A DNA stretch of 64,000 nucleotides from Liolophura sinensis (GCF_032854445.1 NC_088296.1:19893853-19957852), one strand, 5' to 3'; shown: positions 10,975-22,180, numbered from the stretch's first letter. The notes: generated by a model not told the origin, from the letters alone. Program-made: numbers and translations.

Positions 10975-12772
10975 AAACCAAAATTGTTGGAGCCGTTTTC
11001 ATTACTGTCCAAAATTCGGACAGTTCTGTCATTGTGGCTGTTATGCGTGTAACATCAAGCCTGTGGGCTCCAAGACAAGATTGCATTGTGGCGCCGTTTT
11101 CATTATTGTCTAAAATTCTGACAGTTATGTCACTGTGTCTCACTTATATACAGCACAGATACAGTCAACATTGAACATATTGCGTGTTGCGTAATTCTAT
11201 TTCGCCATTTGTGCATTTTTTCCAGGCATGTAGTAAAATACACTAATGTTCTCTCCGTTCATAACATCACAGAACAAATCTGAAAAAGATGTACCATGTC
11301 TTATAACCAAAAAAATGGCGCCGGATGAAAGGAGTAAAGTAAAGAAAACCAGTTCGTGTTTTCTGACGAATCGGACACAAATACATCTCAGTAAAGAGAA
11401 CAATCAACACACAGGTCTTCCTAAAAATGCGAATTTTCATTAGGTATCTTGACACATTTTTTGCCCTTGCGTTAACACCAAAGACGTATGGTTAAAAAGA
11501 CAAAAGTACATATAGCCGCGATCATAAACAGTTCAAAGATTATGAGGGTGGCCACATGACGTAATTGGTTTTACCATTATCCCTTGTAAACCTAAGATCG
11601 TTATTGAGGATTGAATGCGTTTTTGTATCCCTTGGAAGTATTCTGCCAAAATCAAAAATTTAAAGAAAAAATGGAAAACCCCAATAAATTAAAAAAAACA
11701 ACACTCTTTTAGTTATCCGGTTGTTAACCCTTACTTCAGCATTACACAAGCGGGTAATGTGATATACCTGGAATCTGACACAAGATATAAAGGAAACGCG
11801 AACTTCCAACCAATTAACTGGTGAACAACTGACGGCCACTGGGGAACGGATAAATCAATTCTGTGAGATATTGAGGAAAGTCAATGACCTGAAGGTATCG
11901 ATGACAGCGACGCATGAAAAAGAGGAAGCTGTGCCTTATCTTAGCATCCAATTACTCCGCTGGATGCCAGTGGGGAGATCGACTGGACAAGGACAGGTTT
12001 GCAGGACCTTTACTGTTCTCTAACAGCGCATGCGTGTTAGTAACATGATTGTGAGCTTTGAGAAGACAGACGATGAGTACTGATTTTTCTGATGTTATGG
12101 ATAATTAGATCAGCAGTATTCGTGTTTTAGGTATTTGAAATTCAGTTCGAAGTTGAAAATATCTAGTGATAGATGTTCGTAGATAAAATCCTTCAAAAAG
12201 CAAAATGTTCTCGCATGTGGCACTATGTAATACGTGATGTTAATTGTTTTCAAACTGAGAGGCAAAAAAAAAACACAGCACGGTTTCCTGCTACTCAGTT
12301 TATTTTTAAAATGACCCAACAATATAAATATCTTTTGAAAAGCACTATTTAGCTTTTAAAAATAAAAACGAAAACACTTCACAATTTTGGAGTGCGGAAG
12401 CTTTTTGGGGACAAGAGCTATTACAGTACTCTTACCTCGACTGTCAATACAGAATGCTGTTACCGCTGCCTGTGGGCTCTTTTTGCTCTTCTGGATTTTG
12501 CATTTAAATGACGTGTCCTTTACTGCACTCTTAAAAACATTTCTCCTAACGGCCGAAAAACTGTTCAATGACCAGACGAAACTGAACCAATGACAAATGT
12601 TTGGATCAAAGCTTTGTTTGACTAATTGATTAAAATGACTATTTGGTTAAAGGGATCAATGAATGTTTGGTTGAACGAACACACGAAGGAATGAAAGAGC
12701 AAATTAGCCATAGTATTTGTGCAAATATGAATTTTGTTCTAAGTAGACGAGGCAGTTGCAGTCATGGTTTTA
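10975..12772 (+). repeat. Tandem unit U0, diverged block A-left
   Basis: Old copy of A-left, collinear with 17180-18790. Landmarks are the GTGTAACATCA motif, AATGGCGCCGGATG at 11314, ACACAAGCGGGTAATGTGAT near 11747, GGATGCCAGTGGGGAGAT near 11963, and GCATGCGTGTTAGTAACATG near 12028. The order and orientation are the same as in U1-U4. There is no A-right behind it. The next recognisable unit is block B of U1. Confidence 0.75.
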
Positions 12773-12900
12773 TGCCGCATGCAGTTCAGCGAGATCTGGA
12801 TTTGAACACGCGATCTCATTGTCATGACAATCAAAGCCAATCAACGCTTAGCCGTGCAAGGCAAAGTGGGCTCCCATTTCGGATCATATCCACTTGTTAA
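12773..12900 (-). mobile_element. Possible tRNA-like SINE fragment
   Basis: On the minus strand a good B-box (CGTGTTCAAATCC) lies downstream of a GGCTAAGCGTTGATTGGC motif. This could be a tRNA-derived SINE head inserted in the end of U0. No second copy was recognised in the window, so the call is tentative. Confidence 0.25.
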
Positions 12901-13199
12901 GGCTGAAACCGCCTTACAAAGACTGAAGAATTTTCTGCCTTGTATTTTTGTTATACTGAGATGTTGCAAAAAACTTTACTGTATTCTTTAACACTAATTC
13001 TGCTTAAGCCATATTGCGGGGGGCGGGGGTAAGTTGCTACTATTTATGAGGTAAATTCACATCCGTTATGCGTGACCATTGCCAGCTATCGCACGGTGGT
13101 CGCTGCTCTGGTTTTACTATCTGTGCTGTGTGAAATTATTAGGACTATACAGAAGAATGAAAGTAATAAATAAACACATAAACGAATTAAAAGTTCAGT
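12901..13199. other. Spacer between U0 and U1, with a segment also found at 56900-56970
   Basis: No gene is seen. A G-rich patch lies at about 13017-13029. The stretch around 13078-13125 (GCCAGCTATCGCACGGTGG, then CTCTGGTTTTACTATC) is similar to 56912-56965 near U5, so the spacer itself belongs to dispersed repeat material. Confidence 0.4.
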
Positions 13200-13204
13200 G
13201 GCCA

Positions 13205-13330
13205 GTTTGGTGATATCAGGCCGAACGACCTCGGCTGCTGACACAGACACGTGGTCACTGAGCCGACTGTTTAAGTCCAGCTTTCTCTGACGGGTGTAGC
13301 CTTCAGTCATGCGTACCTGAGTCGGTGCCT
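13205..13330 (+). mobile_element. Candidate SINE-4 (tRNA-like head), copy 2
   Basis: Matches the element at 8705: GGCCGAACGACCTCGGCTGC, then a B-box-like CTGTTTAAGTCC, then CTGACGGGTGTAGCC. Repeated occurrence and a tRNA-like promoter suggest a SINE, but the two copies sit at the same place in block B, so they may be one ancestral insertion copied by duplication. Confidence 0.38.
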
Positions 13331-14900
13331 GAAGAGTTATGTTGGTTAGTCCGCGCTTTGCGTTGGTTCTGATTATTTATTTGTCTGATTAGAGATGTAT
13401 TGAAGAATTCTGAAATGATTCATATGTAGTAAATTTTCAGCTAATCCTCATTGGGGAACGCGGGGTGAGGGGGGCATCGGTTAAAACAAAATATCCCCAG
13501 TAATCGCAAGAATCTCGTGGACATTGAGACCAAGGTAGCAGAGTCTGTCACCAACGTGTTTGATTGGTAAGAAATACATGGATTACTATAGCAAGTTTAT
13601 AAGCGCTCTCAACCTTCTCAGTAGAAGTACACTGGGAAAATATACTTTTGCCATTCTATTCTCGTTTGAATGAACTATGTCTTGTAAAACTGCCAGTTTT
13701 ATATAGAAACCACTTCAGGCAACTTGGCAGATTGATGCAAGAGATGTAGTTTGTAGTTTATGCTTTGACGATTATATGAACGGTAAACTGATCAATTTTT
13801 TGTTCAATTTCTCCAACAAACGCATCAACTCAGATAAATAAATTGATTCATAGCTGGATGTCTGGCTACAACGATTACATACAGAAAGAATATAGTCTAC
13901 AAAGGAGTTCAAACAAATGTGGGAATCGTCATCTACAGAAGAACCAGATAGTTGGAAGACAAGCTTATATCATATTTTCTGCAATTCCAGAAATTACGCA
14001 TTCAAAATGGGGCATAGCTTTTATGGCTTAATGGATCAACTGAGATAACCGTAACGTGTTAAAAACACACTAAGCGGGGTTTTTTTTAGTTGGATTTAGT
14101 TGTAAAGTACATGAGTGGGTTCGGAAATTAAACCAATAAAAGCCCGTTAGTTTGTAGAGCATTTTGTTCCAAACAACACAGCTCCCAACATCTGGGGCCT
14201 GTTTCACAAAGCAAATATGGGTTTTAAAATAAAAAACCCCTAAGCAATATGCCTCAGATGTACGGAATTTTGACCGTTTATTGAATGCTGCAGTAGCACA
14301 ATTTCAGCGAATGATTTATTTTATGAAGAAGATTAGTTTTGACCTTTCTCCAAAAACGGATTGGTGAAATGAAATTGACCTTGGCCATTGGATTTATAGA
14401 TCACCCCTATCTACCCACCTCTCCTTGTCTCGTCGTCATGGTGATAATTAATCAGCATTCAGATATTCACCGAGTCTTTCACATGTATGAAATGAAAAGC
14501 TGTGCGGGAATGTTCGTCAGTATCTTGTCGATTGCCGGTGCTTTTTGAGAGCAATGAACTTAAATGACCTATATCGTATAAGTAAAAAAACTTGGAAAAC
14601 GTTATAAAATCTATGTGAAATAAAGAATGAACAACCAAATACTTGCATCGGGAACAGTGTGTAGATATGTCAATACATGCAGGTCGAGTACAAAGCTATT
14701 CCAGTAGGGTTTCTGCATTGCCTCGCCTGTGTACCAAAATTCACTTAGAGACGAATGGATTTTTTCTGACAGACTAATCTTCATTCATTCCTGATTGGAC
14801 CTTCAACTTGCTTTGACCACTCCTTAGTAGGTTGGCCTCATTGTTATGACTGGAGCTGGCCGCGGGGTCTCAATGTCCTCCGTCAGCTCCGATACTCCCA

Positions 14901-15300
14901 TCAACGCAGGCCTCTGTAAGAAAAATGGTCACAGGGCAACCCTTTAGCCCCGCAAACAATCGTTAATAAAGCTGGAGTGCTCTTTTCAAGGGTCAATTGA
15001 CAGCCGATGGTTAGTGCAACTGCGCCTTTCAGAAGCGCGGATCTGTGAGAAGTGATCACATGTAGGGAGCGAAAAAAACCCGACCTTATAATAAGATCAA
15101 TAAACTGACAAGGGGGGGGGGGGGGTAACTGACGGGATAGATGAGCCGAGCGCCATGTCACGTGATCCAGTACAAACATCAATCAGAAGACAGATGGCGA
15201 GGACAAGTATTCGAAATCGGGAAATGATTCGACTTGTGGGTGAGTTTGCAACCCAAAACTGTTCAAGGACCTTTCGTACTTTCTCCAAGGGGTGATACAA
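14901..15300 (-). other. Minus-strand ORFs across the conserved core and G-run of block B
   Basis: Two overlapping minus frames (14901-15182 and 15097-15300) become one 138-codon frame in the U4 copy (42493-42909), because the G-run, read as a proline run, differs in length. Segments such as TLEKSTPALLTIVCGAKG recur in all three block B copies. A microsatellite-dependent fusion of frames argues against a normal gene. Conservation of the core argues for some constraint. Function is unknown. Confidence 0.2.
15112..15125 (+). repeat. Poly-G tract, variable between block B copies
   Basis: A run of about 14 G, preceded by A. The same site is five G in U0 (10713-10717) and a 31-base G-rich tract in U4 (42704-42734). 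This is a hypervariable homopolymer. Confidence 0.9.
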
Positions 15301-16254
15301 TCGCTCGGCTGTGATTCAGTGAGGTCACAAGCAGAATGGCATTTCTTTGCCAGTGGATGTAGTACCTCAGATCCATAGAATACATGTATCAAATGCATGT
15401 AATAATTAGCCTGAGGAGTTCGAATAAGGCATTGAGACACCATCAGGAGTAGATATTTTTTGGAAGGTTTTATTTTACCCCTGGTTCAGCTTTGGCCGAC
15501 AGAAACTGATCTGGTAAAGTATTTCCTTACATCCGTGAGCCAGATACCGATTGAACTAACATTTTAAAATTCCTCCATCTTGTTTACCTCCAATTATTGA
15601 TTTACTTCCCACAACCTGTTGAAAATAAACATTGCCTGACAATATTTTACTGACCTATAGCTTACTCTCTCATGGTCAGAATTCATATCTGGTTTAATAG
15701 TGTTATATTTCCAAATTCAATGGAATTTTTTTCATACATCCTTTGGTGGATTTCCCATAACTAAAGAGAGCGTGGGTGGCGCAAATTCTCCTTGACTGAT
15801 ATTTTGTTCAAGCCAAATTCCATGTCATTTCACTGTTGAAATTCTGTGTAAAAGTTTTGACACTGATGTAGAACCTTTATAGATTGTAAGTAATTGTGTA
15901 CCCAATTCAGAAAACGTTTTACTAATTTCGCAGAAGTGATCAAATGATGCACAGAATTACTAACGTATAGGTAAACAGTTACGTCCGTCTTTTAAATTTA
16001 CTAATACTCCTGTGTAGGCCGGAGAGTTATCTTAACTTTATAAGAGAATTTAGCAATTCCTGACGGAGATGGTCGTTTTTAGTGGGTTTTTTTTTAAACA
16101 TTGCACATCGGAAAAGTAGTCGACTATATCCTATACAGGGTCATATTGGCCAACATGTTCATATGTCCAAAAATTTGCGCAAAATGTAGGCCAGATTGAA
16201 ATGTTCTGAGTGACAAATGGTTGTAAACATGTGTCTTATTGTACGTATACATTG

Positions 16255-16580
16255 ATCCAAAGCAATACCTTACCTGTCCCATGGAGGTATAATTATCTAA
16301 TATGAATGTACCTCCATGCCTGTACAGTTAACGGCAGTGTCGATAAGCCCAGTTTACTCCATATTCATCCAAAGCAATACCTTACCTGTTCCATAGAGGT
16401 ATAATTATCTAATATGAATGTACCTCCATGCCTGTACAGTTAACGGCAGTGTCGATAAGCCCAGTTTACTCAATATTGATCCAAAGCAATACCTTATATA
16501 TTCCAAGGACGTAGAATTATCTCATATATAAATGTACCTCCATGCCCGTACAGTTAACGGCAGTCTGGATAAGCCCAATT
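16255..16580 (+). repeat. 112-bp satellite array 1 (about 2.9 units)
   Basis: Monomers start at 16255, 16367 and 16479, exactly 112 bases apart. Each has the order ATCCAAAGCAATACCTTA, then AATTATCT, then AATGTACCTCCATGCC, then GTTAACGGCAGT, then TAAGCCCAGTTTACT. The last unit ends in a fixed variant (GCCCAATTTTACCACATATT), as in all four arrays. The first unit carries a perfect 9-base inverted repeat (16281-16289 with 16309-16317, 19-base loop). No ORF. Confidence 0.95.
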
Positions 16581-18659
16581 TTACCACATATTTAGTGTGT
16601 TTACTCGAAATGGTTTAATTGTTACTGATATTTGTGCACCTATACTTAAACACACAGTAAACGTTTACTGAAATCGGTGCTCGCCAGCTACAACTTTTGC
16701 AGTAAATGTTTAGCACAAACATTTGACAGGGTGGAATCATTTATAGACATTACACCGGGTTTCATTAATAAACTGTGGTAACCATAAATGACCTTTGACC
16801 CACATTTTAGGCCATGCGGAGATCAAATTAAACTTGCTATCTACGTATCTTTAACTCTTCATGCAGTTTTTAATATGCAAAGACACGTCATACATGTATT
16901 GATTGGGTCCCCTGTACCTGATTAGACTAAAATCAGTGCGAATAAACTTTCATTCAATTTCTCGGAATTATCATTTCTTATTCGGCTGATTGGCTCTTGC
17001 GAACACAAAGTATCATCGAAACTGTATAATGGGCAATTATATACCCAATATTTGTAGTTTGGGGATTGTGAAGAGCTCTAGAGCCTAGGTGATTTTTAGT
17101 TAGTGCATCTTCATGTTTTAAAAATTCAGTTCCTTTTCAGAAAATTAACAAGGCACAGACGAACACTTAGAACATGATTTTGTGTAACATCAGGACTGTG
17201 AACTCCAAGAAAAGATTGCATGGTGGCGCCACAAGAAGGGATGCTCTAGCGCAGAGCGTTCTTTTTACTCAACATGTTGTTTAAGAGAAACTGTTGTAGC
17301 TGTTTTTATTACCGTCTAAAATTCGGACTGTTATATCATCGTCGCTCACTTATATGCACCATTGATCAGTTGAACTGATTACGTGTGGCGTAATTCTATA
17401 TCGCCATTGGTGCCTTTTGTTCTCATTATCAGGGAAAATTACACTAATGTTCTTTTTTCCGTTTATGACATCACACAACAAATCGCAGGCACGGTCTGAA
17501 AAGAGATCTACCGTTTCTTATAACCATAAAATGGCGCCGGATGGAAGGAGTAAAGTAAAGAAAACCAGTTATTGTTGTCTGACGAATGAGGCACGAAAAC
17601 ATCTCAGTAAAGCGAACACTCACCACACAGGTCCTCCTAAATATGCAAATTTTCTTTGAGTATCTTAACATATTTTACTCATTCGTTAACACAAAAGGCT
17701 TATGATTCACAAAAGTACATGTAGCCGCAATCATAAACAGTTCAAATATTATTAGGGTGTTCGCAAGATGTATTTGGTTTTACGATTATCCCCTAATAGC
17801 CTAAGATCGTTATTGAGAAAATAATGAGTTTTCATTTCCCTTGGAAGCATTCTACCAAAGACAAAAATTTAAACAGAAAATGGAAAACCTTAATAAATTT
17901 TTTAAAAAAAACTCTTTTAATTATGCGGTTGTTAACCATTACTCCAGCATTACACAAGCGGGTAATGTGATATGCCTGAAATCTGACACAGGATATAAAG
18001 GAAACGCGAGCTTCTAACCAATTAGCTGGTGAACAACTGACGGCCGCTGAGGAAAGGAAAACTCAATTCTGTGGGATATTGAGAAAAAAGTCAATGACCT
18101 GAAGGTATCGATGACAGTGACGCCTGGAAAACAGAACGCTGTGCCTTATCTCAGCACCCAATTACTCCGATGGATGCCAGTGGGGAGATGGACTGGACAA
18201 GGACAGGTTTGCAGGACCTTTACTGCTCTCTAACATCGCATGCGTGTTAGTAACATGATTGTGAGCATTGAGAAGACAGACAAATGTGTACTGATTTCTC
18301 TGATGCTATTGCCAATGGGATCAGCAGTACTCGTGTTTTAGGTATTTGAAATTCAGTTCGAAGTTCAAAAACTCTAGTGATAGATGTTCGTAGATAAACT
18401 TCTTCGAAAAGCTTCGAAATTGTTAAGTGGGGGAAGCTTTCTGTGTACATGAGCAATTACACTACCCGTAATTCGGCTATCGATCCGGAACGATGTTATG
18501 GCTGTTTTGGGGTTCAATTTTCGTGTTCTGGGCCTTGCTTTTCATTTACCTACCCTTTTCTATACTATTATAAAACACTCGTTCTAATGGACGGAAAAAC
18601 AGTCAATGATCATATGAAACTGAACACAAAAGCTGAGATAAAGGTTTGGTTTTAATGAA
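16581..18659 (+). repeat. Tandem unit U1, block A-left
   Basis: The reference copy of A-left. Other copies lie at 10975 (diverged, partial), 27326, 38856 and 44091. It includes a small ORF beginning ATGGCGCCGG at 17531, and the GATGCCAGTGGGGAGATGGA region near 18173. No known gene or transposon protein is recognised. Five copies of this block exist against three close copies of A-right, so A-left has duplicated independently at least once. Confidence 0.88.
17531..17659 (+). other. Recurrent 42-codon small ORF (begins MAPDGRSKVKKT)
   Basis: The ATG sits in AAAATGGCGCCGG. The same start and first codons (MAP, then a variable pair, then RSKVKKT or near it) occur at 11315 (42 codons), 28216, 39814 and 45060. 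In the last three a stop follows after 13 codons. The old copy U0 keeps the full 42-codon frame, so the ancestor had it. Basic character (lysine and arginine) is conserved at the N-terminus. Coding is unproven, and a shared core of repeat DNA gives the same picture. Confidence 0.15.
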
Positions 18660-19101
18660 TAAGTAAACGAGTATATCAATAAATGGATGAATAAACCAGT
18701 CGTTGAACGATCACACGAGGGAATAAAAGAGCGGATTATCCACGCAACATTTCTGTCAAATAAACTTGTACTGATTAAAAAAGCAGTTGCATTCATGACT
18801 CTTAAATAGTTAATAATGTACTAATGTTGGGAAATCTTGAATGTGAGAAGTGCACATGTTGAGACACACTAGACTGGACTATTCAGAAAAGATAACTAAA
18901 AAAGAGAACGGGCTGTTATATTCCAGCCTTCTCCCAGAGAACCAAAAAATTGTCTTTGTATAACATTATGGCGTATTGTAAGGAAACCACCAAAACTTTC
19001 GAAAAACCAGGTATAATCCTGCATACAACAGTTTTTTTTATTCATATCATGAGTTGAGACCACATTTTACGTCACAAGCATACAATTTGTTCCCAGTCTC
19101 C

Positions 19102-19412
19102 CTGTATGTATGCATGTATGTATATATGCTTGGGGTTTAACGTTGTACTTAATAATTTTTCAGTCATATGGCGACATTGGGTACGTGTACATATATTGTG
19201 TCCATGCCGCCAAAATCATGCCGGCACGAAAGTGTCATACCGAAGACACAAGACTTGGCGCCACAAATAGTCACATTTTACTGGAACAGTCAGTGCTGAG
19301 CCCCAAGTGAGGCAACAGCAAGCACCATTTTTAATGCCTTTGGTATAACACGACAATGGTTTGATCACGGATCTCCCGGCTTCTAGGCGCTCTAACCAAT
19401 ACACCACCGCAG
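19102..19412 (-). mobile_element. SINE-3 (tRNA-derived), U1 copy
   Basis: Read on the minus strand, the head is GGTGGTGTATTGGTTAGAGC (A-box-like) with GTGATCAAACCA (B-box-like). The tail is CGCCATATGACTGAAAAATT, then ACGTTAAACCCCAAGCA and a TACA-type simple repeat. The tail is the same as that of SINE-2, but head and body differ, so the two families probably use the same LINE partner. The copies at 29789 and 46637 are at the equivalent place. A minus frame of 69 codons here is simply the SINE body. Confidence 0.8.
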
Positions 19413-19532
19413 CTGTCTTGAGCATGTGAGAAAAGACCGTGTGAGTGAGTTATTTCACAATGGATATCAGAAAATTATTATGTGCTTTCAGATTTTCAGC
19501 AGGTTAAAGAGGAAATGGATATAGAAAGCTTA

Positions 19533-19913
19533 TTATTTTGTTGCCAACATTGAGCATGTGTGCCAAAGACAATCTGTGTCACAACACAATCTTTGGCAAA
19601 TTACCGACGAACTTTTACACGTGTCACGTACATATGTGCACACCGTATTGATGAAAGACGTGTATTCGTATTCTCTAAACGTGTGTAAATGATGATTACG
19701 TGTACTTGTATATTGTCCTCTACGGTATGTATACTGAAGACAACGAGAAAAAAAGGGCACTGTGACATTTGTCAGAAATAATTTAAACATGTTTAAAATA
19801 CACCACAGTGATATCAATAATAAGTACATAGTCACAGTCAATTGAACTGGTACACATGTTTGTTCATTTTCCAGGAGAGCTTTGTCGGTTGCTGTGGTTA
19901 AAGCATGAGCCAA
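19533..19913 (-). other. Minus-strand 126-codon ORF, probably not a gene
   Basis: The longest repeat-free open frame in A-right. It begins MAHALTTATDKALLENEQTC and has a hydrophobic stretch around residues 28-50. U2 keeps a shortened 100-codon version (30224-30526) with a lost start region and a small deletion. In U4 I did not find the frame intact. No domain is recognised. Lack of preservation between near-identical copies argues against a functional protein. Confidence 0.15.
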
Positions 19914-21866
19914 AAATAAGCATTAAGCTGGTTAAATGAACATAAAACACAGCAAATAACGACAATATAGAATGAGCTAATTACAGATATTTAGAACGCG
20001 TTTCATACGTTTCAATACCGATTTGTTTCACCTTCTACCACGACACAGGCGTCACTTTACGACTAGCTTCAATATTGTGTTTTTGAGGCACAAACTCTGA
20101 AAAATTGAACAGTAGGGTAGAAAATGTGTCATTTGAAACTTGTGCTCAACCAAGGCAATTATGAATCCGACATTGGCGTAAATCGTTCTACGTGGAACGC
20201 AATTTATTATTGATTGTGGGGCGTAAAGAAATACGCTAAACAACATTGTGTTGCATCATTAGTGTAAAAATTAGCCCCCCAAAACAAAATAAAGATTATG
20301 TATTTTTACACCTGATTCCACGACAAAACAAGGAAACATTTTGTACTGATAAGAAACTTTCATTTTGTCAGTGTTTGTGTATGGTTCGTGTAAAAGTGGC
20401 TGCTTCTATACAAACAGCTGTATCTACATGTACGATACACCTTCGCGAAAGAGATTATGGGATGACATCACCTGGAGTGACAGCCTGCAAAGGTCTGTTG
20501 TTTAAGTTACCATAGTGAGCCATTTTAGATGACAGTTTTAATGCAACTTTCTGTTTTGAGTCAGAACATCAGTAAACATACGGTTTGACAACATCAGGTA
20601 GTTGACTAAGTCATCGTGACCCAGTAATGTCACATTTAGGGCCATGTACCGGAAATTCGAACCTCCCCAAGGGTTCCCACTGAATAGCTTCCTTGATATC
20701 CTTAGGTGCAAAGTTTAAGTACGCATGCGTTGTAGCTTCTGGGCGCACATCGATATTTTTTCTCTTTTTTACAACAGTGATTTTCGGAAAACCCAGTTCC
20801 ACAAACTTCGAATACAGTAGATATGCTTGCGTTGTCATGGTAACGTATATGAGAGAAATATATTTCTATCGCAGTGCTGCAGTATCAAATACCATTAACC
20901 ATTTGGAAGATGACTCAGCTTGGCATCCTGTATTTGTATCTCCTATATTAAGATACCTTATCTCAACATCTTACAGTCGTCACAGACTCGGTTTCATGGC
21001 ATAAATAGCCTGCACTCGCCTTCAAGTTTCTAGCTTAAGGCTTCCCCTCTTTGTCCATGCTGGTTTTCAGGTTATCTACAATTCAAACGACCGGAGTTGG
21101 CCGTAAATCATGGGTGGAATAATGGTTTTGAGAAGGTCATGGGCTGTAATGAGACATAACAACCTTGTTAAACAACATCTGCGTTTTTTCCTGAGAGCAT
21201 AGAAATTCTAGGAAAAAGGTCAGTATAAGGGAAGGACATGTGGAAACTAAGATAAGCAATGACAGATTGGATGCTGAATACAATATCCAGACGTGGATTT
21301 ACTAAAAAAATTTGGAGACTTTTTAAAATGGAATTTAAGGGAGTCAGCTGTTCAAATGAATGCAGTACTAGAGTTTACACTTACGTTGACAGTATTTTAG
21401 CTACGTCGTGGCAGGACCATGAAATCAGAAAAAACGGTAAAGATACAATTAAAACCGAACAAGTCTAAATTAAAAATATTTTTTAAATACATCGCCATCA
21501 ATACTGAGATAAAAGACATACAATCATATAATACACTCTCGCACGGCTAATGATGTGACAGGTCTTGAGTAAAATTATCTTAATTTTACGGTGGCATGTC
21601 TTGCTTAAAATTTCCAGCTTTATTGTTCGAATTGCAATGTATTTGCCTTTAACTAGATGGATTTTGTTAGACAAATCGTTGGAGGGCTCCGATCATTTCC
21701 ATTACACGTCGATTGCCAAACATTTACCCTGCCGGCAGTACTCATTTCCATTTTCTTATAGGCAAATCTATCTAAGATGGAATCCAAACATCTTTCCCAT
21801 TGCTGCTCCGGTTCTGATAACACAGATATGTTGACCCAAGACTCTGGTTTCTCGAAGTTAGATTCC

Positions 21867-22112
21867 TCAGGTGCGTAGGAGACTCGAGAGCCGTAAATTA
21901 AGGAAAGTGTGATTAATTAGTTTAGTAGCCTTCGAATCCAAGCAAGCACATGAGAGTTTGGTCGACAGTGCCATGCTGCTTCCAGTCGTTACCGGCGTTT
22001 GTTCAAATACTTTAGTCTCCCAGTTACATGACTCTGTCAGGGTCTCACTAACACATTCCGTCGTCAGTGTTAGTAAAAACGTTTGCTTAGTGTAAGGTAC
22101 ACATTTACTCAT
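21867..22112 (-). other. Recurrent 81-codon minus-strand ORF, U1 copy
   Basis: The frame begins MSKCVPYTKQT and is intact at the same place in U2 (32871-33116) and U4 (48730-48975). The diverged U5 has an alignable 73-codon frame (54701-54922). No domain is recognised. Most of the differences between U1, U2 and U4 change the amino acid, which suggests neutral drift rather than selection on protein. A palindromic element lies 40-68 bases upstream of the ATG (22153-22180). A second frame just downstream, in another register, also looks peptide-like, so an exon cannot be excluded. Confidence 0.2.
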
Positions 22113-22152
22113 GAGACATTGGTGTGCTTATGGTCTGTGGGGGTGTTATTTC

Positions 22153-22180
22153 ACGTGCTAACACGTATTGATTTAAATCA
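22153..22180. promoter_or_regulatory. Compound palindrome (E-box dyad plus TGATTTAAATCA)
   Basis: ACGTGCTAACACGT (five-base arms, four-base centre) overlaps a CACGTG E-box and is followed two bases later by the perfect 12-base palindrome TGATTTAAATCA at 22169-22180. Identical elements are at 33157-33184 and 49016-49043. The diverged U5 retains CACCTGCTAACATGATTTAAATC at 54967-54989. It lies just upstream of the minus-strand 81-codon ORF. A binding site for a bHLH or homeodomain-type factor is possible, but that is inference. Confidence 0.4.

Larger units (their letters stand above)
13200..16254 (+). repeat. Tandem unit U1, block B
   Basis: First well-preserved block B. From about 13385 onward it matches 40966-43871 closely, with small indels. 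It holds a candidate SINE-4 (13205-13330), a worn SINE-1 (about 14494-14635), the conserved minus-strand core (14945-15045) and a poly-G tract (15112-15125). It leads directly into the first satellite array through the motif GTAAACATGTGTCTTATTGT. No gene is recognised in it. Confidence 0.85.

Noticed and set aside
16255-16580. CRISPR array
   Set aside because: The whole 112-bp monomer repeats, with no unique spacers between short direct repeats, and the setting is clearly eukaryotic. It is a satellite.
17471-17671. Minus-strand ORF family of about 66 codons in A-left (also 28156, 39754, 45000, 11267)
   Set aside because: It recurs because A-left recurs, has no known motif, and overlaps the plus-strand MAP frame. 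No evidence separates it from a shadow frame.
19216-19425. Minus-strand ORF of 69 codons
   Set aside because: It is the translated body of SINE-3.
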